Assembly (NCBI GenBank): GCA_036674765.1
Contig: JARVKI010000084.1
Coordinates: 1-64,000, forward strand
Length of the DNA stretch: 64,000 nt
Source: Seiridium cupressi
Lineage: Eukaryota; Ascomycota; Sordariomycetes; Amphisphaeriales; Sporocadaceae
Reading direction: 5' to 3'
Shown here: positions 55,409 through 64,000 of the stretch, piece by piece
Layout: the number at the start of each line of letters is the position of its first letter
How positions within the stretch are numbered: the first letter of the stretch is position 1
Made by a program: the position numbers and the translations under genes
Notes under the pieces: generated by a model
Told to the model about the DNA's origin: nothing
The model's database searches: none
What the model saw: only the letters and a program-made list of their open reading frames with translations

Positions 55409-58264
55409 ATGTCTTTCAACCCAGGAAAAATCTCCAAGGCCGACGCGACCGCTTACTCCTCCTCTGATTCCGAGGATGGTGAGGATGACCACTTAGATCA
55501 TGTCTCTGGCGATCCTCGTTCTGATTATCTCGACGACTTCAAGCCCCGCAAGCGTCGCAGAATCAACGGCGATGCGAAAGAGCGCGCGGCTCTGGGCGTT
55601 TTCGGTTCCGACAGCGAGGATGATGGGCCGGGCCGCAGATGGAAGGCCAAGAAGGATTTGCGACACAAGAACATGAGCTTTGTTTCTGCTGGTCGCCAAA
55701 CCGCCAACCGGGGCGTAGATGAGGATGAAGATGAGGACGAGGAGATGGAAGACGACATCGACGACGAGTATGCTGAGCCTTCTCGCTTTGGCCTGGGCAG
55801 CAAGGCAGCTGCAGTCGCTGAACAACAGGATGAAGAGTACGACGATGAAGAAGAGGCGGCTGCCACTGGTATTGGGCTTGGGTTTCGACCAGCCGCCCAG
55901 GGACTAGGCTGGGAAACGCCAACACAAGCTGCAGCGCCTACGGCATCACCCATGAGCAACACTGCTCAGTCTATGTCTACGAAGCAGCCAAAGTTCAGTG
56001 GGAGCACACCCCTAGGCCAGGGATTTGTTCCTTCTTCGGCCAACGAACCTGTACTGAAACCGGGTCTCAGTGATGTTCCTGGACCCGCAACAAAACCGAA
56101 ACCGAGCGCTTTCAGCGGACGGGGTGGCGCAAAGATGAGCTTCGGTCAGAGAATGATGGCCAAGATGGGCTATGTCGAAGGCAAGGGACTTGGTGCCGAA
56201 GAACAAGGTCGAAACGTCATTATCGAGGCCAACCTACGGCCACAGGGCGCGGGTTTGGGTGCTGTCAGAGAAAAGTCCAAGCAGGAACGTGAGGAGGAAA
56301 AACGACAAGCGAAAATACACGGTGAGGAAGTCCTCGATTCCGAAGAGGAGGAGAAGGAGAAGAGAAGGAAACTCCGGGATAGAAAGAAAAAGAATGGGCT
56401 TGAAAGCGGCACTGCAAGTGGTGGGAGTACACCAAGGCGGCCGAAGACCAAATACCTCACCGTCAACGACATGCAAAAGGCGGCCCCGGGCTTGCACATC
56501 CCTGATGCATTTGCCCCCATTCTAGATCTGACCGGTCCTGGACAGAAGCTCCTCACTCCCGGATCTGGCTTGATGACCCCGACTGCCGGCACAGAAGTCG
56601 TGGAACAGACTGAAGCTCGAAAACTGGCCAGCCGGGCCCAGCGCGACTTGAATGCGTTCGTCGAGGAATGGAAAACACTTGAAGAGAGAAAGGCCTGGTT
56701 GGACATGGAAAATCATCAGCGGCAACAGGGATTGGATGAGTTGCAAGGCATGCTGGAAGCCATGCAACTAGTTGCTGCACTTTTGGACACAATATCGATA
56801 GCAGCGGCCGAGAAACAATGGGACCCGGTAATTTCTGGACTGAAACAGATCGAAGCTGCCACTGCTGTAGATGGCATTGACGACGTGGACCTTGCCGGTG
56901 TTGCTGTTGCTGCCATCCACCCTTTTTTGCGGGATGCGATTCAAGGGTGGCACCCGCTGGAAGACCCGAAGCTTGAAAATTTTGCAGATGACCTCGCCGC
57001 TATTCAAGGTGTTCTCGGTCTCAAGAAGAAACCAGCCTCCGCCGCAGTTACGAGGTGGGACGACCAGGACATTGAGAGCACACACCGGCAACATCAGAAG
57101 TCGACCACGCCGTACGAGAGTATGGTATACAAAATATTGTTTCCGAAGCTTGTCACTACGATCACCCAGCAATGGGATGTGTTCGATGCCGCCCCGCTCC
57201 TGGCTGTGTTTGACAAGTGGGAGCCCTTGTTTCCCAGCTTTATACGCAATCAGCTCATTGAGCAGCTAGTCCGGCGGCTCAATGACGCGATTGGTGCTTG
57301 GAAGCCGAGGAAGAAACAGCATAATCTCCCACATCTCTGGTTGTTCCCCTGGCTGCAGCACCTCCCTCCGTATCATCTGGAGCCGAAGGGGACGGGCATT
57401 GTAGCCGAGGTTCGCCGCAAGTTCCGACAACTCGTTGACATCTGGGAATTCGATCGTGGGGTTATTCCTGGCCTGAAAGAATGGAAAGAGGTCCTTCGCC
57501 CGTCCAAGTCACAGGACCAGTGGAAGCCTCTTATCATGCATCATGTGCTTCCCAGTATGGCTAAATATCTTCGCGTCAACTTTCGCGTCGACCCGTCAGA
57601 TCAGGAGCCATATCTTCCAATTCTCAACGGTGTTCTTAAATGGGCCGGCATTATCGCTCCTTCCATGGTCGGTGAGGTCGTTGTCGTTGAAGTATTTCCC
57701 ATGTGGCATGATGTGCTACATCAATGGCTTACCAGTGAAGAAGCCAATTACGAGGAGATTGGAGCTTGGTTCGAATGGTGGAAAGACACAGCACTCGCAG
57801 ATCTGGTTGAGGTCGAAAGCGTTACTGCAGAGTTCAATCGGGGGGCCAAGATGATAGAAACCGCCCTTGAACTCGGCACAAATGCCAAGAATCTCCCCAG
57901 GCCAAACCGGCGACCCGCGCTTCAGGCGAAGCCTCAGCCAAAGCCTCAAATCAGTCCTGTTGTGACTGCTGTACCGCCGAATCCCATTCAGAAATCATTC
58001 CGCGAAGAGGTCGAGGATTGGTGCAATGAAGACGATGTTCGATTCATCCCTGTTCATAATCGGACGACCAATGCTGGCCAGAAGTACTACCGACTCACTG
58101 CACGTATGGATGGGAAGGGCGGTGTTTTGGCTTATTTTGACAAGGCTGGGGATGAAGAAGTTTTGGTGGCTGATGGCCGGAAAACCAAGTTCATCGTGAA
58201 AAGGGGCGAGGCTGGTGCGGAATGGCAGTCCTTATTGGGTGCTCTATATCAGGAAGTATCTTGA
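55409..58264 (+). CDS. G-patch splicing factor, TFIP11/Ntr1 (Spp382) family
   Basis: A single exon encodes 951 residues. Residues 1 to about 110 match the acidic, basic-patched TIP N-terminal domain (SDSEDGEDDH, PRKRRRING, RHKNMSFVSAG). A long acidic run follows at about 105-160. The G-patch is at about 242-290 (KMGYVEGKGLGAEEQGR). Next come a Lys/Glu-rich coiled stretch (about 290-330) and the GCFC domain from about 400 to 690 (FVEEWKTLEERKAWLD). A conserved C-terminal part has EEVEDWCNEDDVRFIP. Ntr1 proteins recruit and activate the DEAH helicase Prp43 through the G-patch to take apart the lariat spliceosome in the nucleus. Family length and order fit well. Confidence 0.94.
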   Translation: MSFNPGKISKADATAYSSSDSEDGEDDHLDHVSGDPRSDYLDDFKPRKRRRINGDAKERAALGVFGSDSEDDGPGRRWKAKKDLRHKNMSFVSAGRQTANRGVDEDEDEDEEMEDDIDDEYAEPSRFGLGSKAAAVAEQQDEEYDDEEEAAATGIGLGFRPAAQGLGWETPTQAAAPTASPMSNTAQSMSTKQPKFSGSTPLGQGFVPSSANEPVLKPGLSDVPGPATKPKPSAFSGRGGAKMSFGQRMMAKMGYVEGKGLGAEEQGRNVIIEANLRPQGAGLGAVREKSKQEREEEKRQAKIHGEEVLDSEEEEKEKRRKLRDRKKKNGLESGTASGGSTPRRPKTKYLTVNDMQKAAPGLHIPDAFAPILDLTGPGQKLLTPGSGLMTPTAGTEVVEQTEARKLASRAQRDLNAFVEEWKTLEERKAWLDMENHQRQQGLDELQGMLEAMQLVAALLDTISIAAAEKQWDPVISGLKQIEAATAVDGIDDVDLAGVAVAAIHPFLRDAIQGWHPLEDPKLENFADDLAAIQGVLGLKKKPASAAVTRWDDQDIESTHRQHQKSTTPYESMVYKILFPKLVTTITQQWDVFDAAPLLAVFDKWEPLFPSFIRNQLIEQLVRRLNDAIGAWKPRKKQHNLPHLWLFPWLQHLPPYHLEPKGTGIVAEVRRKFRQLVDIWEFDRGVIPGLKEWKEVLRPSKSQDQWKPLIMHHVLPSMAKYLRVNFRVDPSDQEPYLPILNGVLKWAGIIAPSMVGEVVVVEVFPMWHDVLHQWLTSEEANYEEIGAWFEWWKDTALADLVEVESVTAEFNRGAKMIETALELGTNAKNLPRPNRRPALQAKPQPKPQISPVVTAVPPNPIQKSFREEVEDWCNEDDVRFIPVHNRTTNAGQKYYRLTARMDGKGGVLAYFDKAGDEEVLVADGRKTKFIVKRGEAGAEWQSLLGALYQEVS

Positions 58265-59403
58265 TTCAGATGTGGTATATATTAATCATATGTGATAAAG
58301 CCTAAGAGCACTGTCTCGCCTTGGCAAATGAAAAGGTTTGCAAGAACTCGAATACAATTTAAAACGAGTATGATATCATCTTCGACTGCTTATTGCTAGT
58401 GTGACGTCCAAGTTAAGCCTGCTTATCACGTTCACAGTAGACACACTAATGGGCACGCACCGATGAGGCAATAGTACTGTACTATAGTATGGTGGTGAAA
58501 AAAAGGAGCAAGGAGGAGACGTATCATCTCGCCTGGCCTTTTGCCTACTACACTAGGTTGTAAGGATAGCGTAAAGGTCAAATACGTTACCCATCACATC
58601 CATATCAACTCCAGCCGGCTTTCAAGGGCCAGAAAACGTCCAATCTAATTTGGAGATACTCAGTAGACTTTGCTCAGCAGTTATGTTGGAATCGATTAAT
58701 TTAAGGAATCTTCCGCCACAATATAGAATCGGGTCAATCGCGGAAACTAACTTTAGCATGCATGCACGGTTCCTATCTCGTGCGCCGTTACACGACAGCG
58801 ACATGAATGGTTTTCTCGACACCAAGTCATAGGAACTATACATTGCAGTATTTTGCAGCATTTTTCACCAGCGAAATTAAAACACGTCTATACGAGAGCC
58901 TTACCAGAACTACGTGAAATAGTACCGACGCTGCTTTTATTGGAACCCGATTAGAGTTATCGGCAGGCTCACACTTGCGCGCTCGAAACCGTAGAGGCCC
59001 TTACATACTCAGCAACCGAACAATCTGCCGTTTCCCTACAAGTTTTAAGCTAAGTGGCCGTTGGAGTCCCGAGGAACCAGGTTGCCGGTAAAGAGTGACT
59101 AGGTAGGTTAGCATGTCTTCTCCAACAGAGAATGCGGGGAGTCGCTCTTCCTGCCTGAAATAGACATTCATCCCTATTCGTCGAAATTCTCGTGACGATT
59201 CCGATTCCATGTCTGCGGGGAAGTGCATGGGACGCATGTATTGGGTAAATAAATATGCGCTCGATGCGCTACGAACTTGTCGTATCGACTTCGCAGACTT
59301 GACAGACTGAACACATAGGTTTCCGAGCCCGCAAAGTCAGTTGGTTTGAATGAACTTATCCCCTGCGTATCGCTTCAAGACAGTCATCATCAAATTATCT
59401 AAG
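58265..59403. other. Intergenic, about 1.1 kb
   Basis: No gene was recognised. An upstream in-frame ATG at 59350 would lengthen the next protein by 18 residues. Confidence 0.5.
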
Positions 59404-61267
59404 ATGTCTGTCCAAGTCACGAAGGACGACCTGGATAGCGGCATTGGGGCGCAGCATCTTGAGCTACCCAAGGACATTGAACGGATGGAAGAAGTCGAGC
59501 ACGCGTTACTAGACCCCTCTGTGGAGAGGAAGTTGGTTTGGAAATGCGATCTCCACGTATTGCCACCCATCACAGCACTCTTCTTTCTTTCATTCATGGA
59601 TAGGACGAATATAGGTGAGTAAACCATGTTCCGATCGTGAGGTTGGCTGGAAGAGCGGGACGCTAATATTCTCAGGAAATGCAAGAATCCAAGGGATGAC
59701 TGGGGACTTGCATATGACTGGCCGTGATTATAACGTGGCTTTGTTCATCTTCTTTATTCCTGTACGTAAGATTGACAGGAGTTCAAGAATTTGGGGTGTG
59801 GAGAAGCAGTCTTGAAGAACCCGAAGCCTTTGGCTAACGACACGTAGTATATCTTATTCGAGATCCCGTCAAACATGATTATCAAGCGCGTTCCTCCATC
59901 GACATGGCTGAGTGTCATCATGGTGCTTTGGGGTGAGTGATGACAAAGATAGCACGTTGACTGATGCTGATATCGAATTTTTAGGCATCGCAACAATTGG
60001 CCAGGGCCTCGTGCGTAATAATGGGCAATTGATTGCTTGTAGATTTATTCTTGGACTATTTGAAGCAGGCCTGTTTCCAGGTGTGTCCACCAGCTCTACA
60101 AGCCACAAGTATATTCAGATATACTAACGCGATTCGCAGGATGCGTCTATCTTATCAGCATGTACTACAAGCGATACGAGCTACAATGGAGGATGTCATT
60201 ATTCTTTTGCGCGAGCATCCTGGCGGGCGCGTTCTCGGGTCTTCTGGCATTTGCGATCGCCAACATGGGCGGAGTAGGCGGCTATGGTGCATGGCGATGT
60301 AAGTGTTTCTTTATACGGACATAAACCAAGACACAGCCGCATTCTGATAGTTTCTGCCAAGGGATATTCATCATAGAGGGTCTCCTGACTGTAGTGGTCG
60401 GTTGCATCTCGAAGTGGTGGATTGCGGACTGGCCCGAGACCGCCAAGTTCCTCAATGACGAGGAAAGGCAAATCCTCGTTAGCCGACTTGCACGCGACAC
60501 CGGAGAAGCCAGAATGGATCATCTCGATAAGAGATCGACAAAGCGTATCGCGACGGACTGGAAGATTTATGCTGGCACTGTCGCGTATTTTGGTGTTGTA
60601 AACACTGGATATGCCGGATCGGTAAATTGATTCCCATACGCACTTGCTGTCACTTGCTCGCTAACAGAGATAACAGTTCTTCATCCCTACCATTCTCAAT
60701 CAGATGGGACTTACAGCAGCTGCAGCCCAGGTCCGAACGATACCGATATATATCGTGGCTACTATAGCTTGCCTCACTGCAGCGTACTCAACAGATCGAC
60801 TCAGGCATAGGTACAGCTTTACGATGATCGGTATCAGTGTTGCCACAATTGGATACATACTCTTACTATGTCAACAATATGTCGCTGTTGGCGTGCGCTA
60901 TTTCGCGCTGTTCTTGGTCGTCAGTGGAGGTTACACGACGCAACCCGTAACCTTGGCTTGGCTCGCGAACAATGTGAGCGGACATTACAAGCGGTCGGTA
61001 TCCGCAGCATCGCAAGTTGGGTTCGGTAATCTTGGTGGCATCGTTGCCTCGAACGTTTTCTTCGATGCAGAGGCGCCGCTATACTGGACTGGTTATGGCG
61101 TGAGTCTGGGAATGCTCTGGCTCTGCGCTGGTGCGTGTACTGCCCTCTACCTGGGAGTGCGCATGGAAAACAAGAAGAGGAATCGCGGAGACCGGGATTG
61201 GAGACTTCAGGAAGCCGACGTGGACAACATGGGTGATGATCATCCGAGTTGGAGATTTACCACGTGA
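59404..61267 (+). CDS. MFS transporter, DAL5-like (allantoate/organic anion permease) family
   Basis: Seven exons: 59404-59614, 59676-59761, 59848-59932, 59985-60080, 60140-60298, 60362-60621 and 60677-61267. All junctions keep frame and give 495 residues. The first membrane segment has LPPITALFFLSFMDRTNIGNARI, the family's start signature. It is followed by the paired motif FEIPSNMIIKR after the second splice, CRFILGLFEAGLFPG in segment 4, and the WRWIFIIEGL turn restored by the fifth splice. Later parts carry PVTLAWLANNVSGHYKRS. About twelve membrane segments are expected. Members carry allantoate, nicotinate, pantothenate or similar anions with H+ across the plasma membrane; the substrate here cannot be told. 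It begins at the Met of MSVQVTKDD; an ATG 54 bases upstream is also open. The stop follows a short polar tail. Confidence 0.9.
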
Positions 61268-61468
61268 GATCACTATCGCTTTCTGGGGAAAAAGTCATAA
61301 CAATGGAACATCAGCAACGTATAACTGGCACTTGATCAATGACCCAGCAGTCACAACAATTGGCCGCGACATTCTCCGATCCGAAACGTTTCTTAGAACT
61401 GATGATCCGTAATCTAAAGGATTGAGCGTATTATAAAAATCCCGAGTATCCATAACTGATTTTGTTTT

Positions 61469-62435
61469 TCACTCGGATACAACGTCAAGTTCTGCATAAT
61501 ATCTGTAGATGCCCATGGAGTACTTCTGACGCCTATCGCTTGCCAAATATTCCTTGATGCGTGGTCGTTCCTTCACAGCCTCATAAAGCTTGAACACATT
61601 CTCGTAATTGCCGCTTTTCTCGGCGGCTGACGTAGCCTTTGGGAATGCATACTTGACACCATCGATACACTGAAGGCAAAGTCAGCACCAAGGTCTTTTT
61701 TCAAAAAGAATTGAGTCTTACCTGGAAGAGGACCAAATCAGCATATGAAAGCTTTCCGCCATACAGCCATGGGCCGTCGCCACTTGCTTCCCCAGCGATA
61801 ACCCTCTCGAAATAGGCAAGAAACTTGGGTAGTCGATTCTGCACAAAGTCCTTGCTTTTGCGCAAACTTTCCTCCTTCTGGTCCTCGTAGTAGAGGCCGA
61901 CAGCGACAGGATGGTGGCAGTCATGGGGTTCGTTACTCAGGCCATCCAAGGCCGTCAAAGCAAGCTGATTCACGTGGTATATACCATCCTCGTCATCTTC
62001 GGTGGCAGGCACCAGCTTCAAGCGGGATCCTAGGTACAGAAGGATGTTTGGTGTCTGAGAGATGACAAGCTCGCCGTGTTTGAGAATGGGGGGCGCAAGC
62101 GGAGGTGGGTTCTGGCTGTCACCTCTGTTCTTGGTGTCGATCTGGCTCGTTACCGTCTTGATGCCATCCTCGACTTGTGCCGTGTCGGTGTAGGTGGCGC
62201 CAGCTTCCTCGAGCACGAGCCGAACATGTTCACCGCGGCCAGGCATACCAGGCCAATAGATCAGTTCGTACGGGACATCTTTGGAGGACCTCTGACGTTT
62301 GGAGGCTGACATGATGTGCGTGTGGGTCGAATTGCGCCTCAGCTGGGTTGTAAAGCGAATCGAAATGGGCAATCTTGGGTGGACGGTGACGGCGCGTCTG
62401 GCAGAAGAGCGATGTGGGCTGGAACTGAGCGGCAC
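61469..62435 (-). CDS. Glutathione S-transferase, possibly dual-targeted
   Basis: Exon 1 (62435-61722) and exon 2 (61669-61469) are separated by a 52-base intron (GTAAGA ... CTTCAG). From the first ATG the product is 304 residues; from the internal ATG at 62312 it is 263. The thioredoxin-like N-domain opens with YELIYWPGMPGRGEHVRLVLEEAG, like sigma-class and S-crystallin-like enzymes. It continues with LAPPILKHGELVISQTPNIL, where the Ser and Gln of the glutathione-binding loop are visible. The helical C-domain has GLSNEPHDCHHPVAVGLYY and LSYADLVLFQ. The enzyme conjugates glutathione to electrophiles. The extra 41 residues of the longer form are rich in Arg, Ser and Thr with no acidic residue, like a mitochondrial leader. 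Two starts may give two locations. Confidence 0.88.
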
Positions 62436-63182
62436 ACTTCAGGAGCTTGAACATCAAGGTGTAAAGTCCAATTGACTCGTTACTCTTGATTACCTGATAA
62501 ACGTCCTAGTTCAACGTCGGTGACTACATGTAGGGTGCCTCACAGGCAGAACATAATCGTGGGTGGGGTCATCGCCTCATAACCGGCTAGTTTCCCGAGA
62601 CCCCCGACATCAGGGGCCTTCGGATCACTGTGGGGCATGGTGGGTGCATGGAGAATGACGTTGGATTGATATTGATGAGCAGAACCTTCCTCTCCATCGC
62701 CGTGCTGGGGATGAGCCGAAATGACCCTAGTGTGGGGATATTTTGATGGTGTTGATCTCAACGACATCGGGCTCGATCCTATGGCGCTCTAGATTCCGGA
62801 TGTTGCTACGCGTATTCCGGTGTACCGATCGATGTACGCTCACCAGCATGCCAAAGTCGCATCACCCTAATACATGTCTCGTGGTGTGAAATGCGCAGCG
62901 GCCGTAATCCCTAGTTCGAAGAACTGATCAATTTGGACTCTGATAAAAACAACATGGTGCTCACATGAATTTCACAAGTACACTATCCAGTCATAAACTC
63001 CTATACTTCCCTACATTTACCACACCGACTTAAGAATGGCCTATACTAGCTGGGAGGGTATCGCATCCAAAAGAAACGCCGTCACGAGAACGATATTGCG
63101 CCATATGCCCAGCTGAATACCCGATACTCTTTCCTTCACACCTCTAAAACCTGGTTAGAGTGTGCCCGGACCCTCTCACCAA
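62436..63182. other. Intergenic, about 750 bases
   Basis: No gene was recognised between the glutathione S-transferase start and the 3' end of the APP1-like gene. Confidence 0.5.
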
Positions 63183-63835
63183 TTAAGATTGTGTGCTAAC
63201 AGCCTGCTGAATAATAGATTTGCACTCTGCAGGATCCTCAAACACGTGCCATTTATCGCGCGGTATATCCTTGAAAGCCTCTTCAAATCGGCTAGGCTCA
63301 TTCTTTGCCTCAATGCCGATAGCAGCGATGTCGGTCACTTTTCGAATAAGAATTAAATGAACCCAACCAGGGAATGTTCGGTAACTAGCTCTCGTTAGTG
63401 AAAGTCCAGCTTGTTGTCGTAGAGCGACTTATTACATCTCCCCGTAGGACTCAGGATCTGCTTGAGTCGAGTCCCCGATGCATATCATCTTCCTTCTTGG
63501 CAGCCAAGAATGAATCTTCTTCATTCGATCCACTTTGTACTCTTCAGTCCCGAGCGTGAGCTGAGAAAGAAGGCCAGGCAAGCTCATGAAACTTGAGTCA
63601 CGCAAGATGATGGTGCCGTGTGGATAATGCTTCTGTCGAAATTCCCGTAGAAACGGGTAGAGATTGTAAGGAGAGGCCGAAAGATAGAAGAATGGCGAGG
63701 TCTCCTTGATGAGCGATTGGATGTGTTTGTAGAGCTCCGGCATCCCTTCGCATGGCGTCGGGGTGTCCACGAAAGTTGACCGCAGGATTCCAATAGGATC
63801 TGAGGTCATAGTGACCTTGATCGTGTCATCGATGT
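63183..63835 (-). CDS. APP1-type phosphatidate phosphatase (DUF2183), partial, 5' end missing
   Basis: Two exons are visible: 63835-63436, and 63384-63183 ending in TAA. The 51-base intron (63385-63435) has a CACTAAC branch site. The first visible residues are IDDTIKVT, the tail of the DxDxT haloacid-dehalogenase motif of the APP1 catalytic domain. Then come SPFFYLSASPYNLYPFL, LRDSSFMSL, KICI-like MICIGDSTQADPESYG and, after the splice, YRTFPGWVHLILIRKVTD. These match the family in order. The C-terminus has RFEEAFKDIPRDKWHVFEDP. Members dephosphorylate phosphatidate to diacylglycerol; the yeast protein acts at actin patches. The upstream exon lies at or beyond the right edge, and its junction could not be fixed. 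Confidence 0.82.
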
Positions 63836-64000
63836 CTGTACATTGTTAGCGAATGCTAGCTACGGACATGTACAAGGTGCAGCAGCATCTAGATATCTCG
63901 CATGTCATCACAATTCTGTTCCGTCCCATGCGAGTTACGGGAATCGACCATGCCCTCGACTGCGTGCCGATTCTTTCTTGTCCCCCCGCCCGTCGTAGAA
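63836..64000 (-). other. Intron and unresolved 5' part of the APP1-like gene
   Basis: The acceptor TGTACAG with a GCTAAC branch site precedes the first visible exon. A GTAACT donor near 63943 would give a 108-base intron. Joined there, the residue before IDDT would be His rather than the catalytic Asp, so the true donor may be elsewhere or outside the window. Confidence 0.35.

Overview
The window is nuclear DNA of a filamentous ascomycete (Pezizomycotina, most likely a Sordariomycete). It has many short introns of 49-170 bases with GT..AG ends and CTAAC/CTGAC-type branch sites. Its gene families are typical of these fungi: a clock-controlled trehalose synthase/phosphorylase, a flavohemoglobin, a highly reducing polyketide synthase, a DAL5-type transporter and a Zn2Cys6 regulator. 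No RNA gene, complete transposon or CRISPR array was recognised. The species cannot be named from the sequence.

Layout. Bases 1-65 are pure C, which looks like a contig-edge artefact. Bases 66-13700 are gene-poor. They hold a small hypothetical gene (570-1262), a tyrosinase gene with a stop codon and a frameshift (4519-5678), a nested hairpin (about 6047-6144), a candidate GPI-anchored protein (6514-6938) and a conserved small basic protein (8677-9259). From 13755 to 26480 two housekeeping genes diverge: a 3206-residue VPS13 lipid-transfer protein, whose two long reading frames are joined by one 50-base intron, and a mitochondrial DUF3429 protein. A gene-poor stretch follows. Then come a five-exon membrane protein (30392-32121), a nine-exon GT4 trehalose synthase/phosphorylase (33283-36012) and an NO-detoxifying flavohemoprotein (37831-39135).

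The accessory part is 41.9-51.8 kb: a possible decayed coding fragment, a short Zn2Cys6 regulator (42706-43384), and a 2510-residue highly reducing PKS (44246-51835). The PKS has a wrecked methyltransferase motif, no enoylreductase and no release domain. A 15-base palindrome lies directly against the TATA-like element of the PKS and could be the regulator's site. No tailoring enzyme is visible, so any product would need enzymes encoded elsewhere.

The right end is again housekeeping: mitochondrial Mn superoxide dismutase, the GINS subunit Psf3, the G-patch splicing factor TFIP11/Ntr1, a DAL5-like MFS permease, a glutathione S-transferase with a possible mitochondrial leader, and the 3' part of an APP1-type phosphatidate phosphatase that runs off the window. 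Exon borders were assigned by reading splice signals and frame. They are predictions; no transcript data were available.
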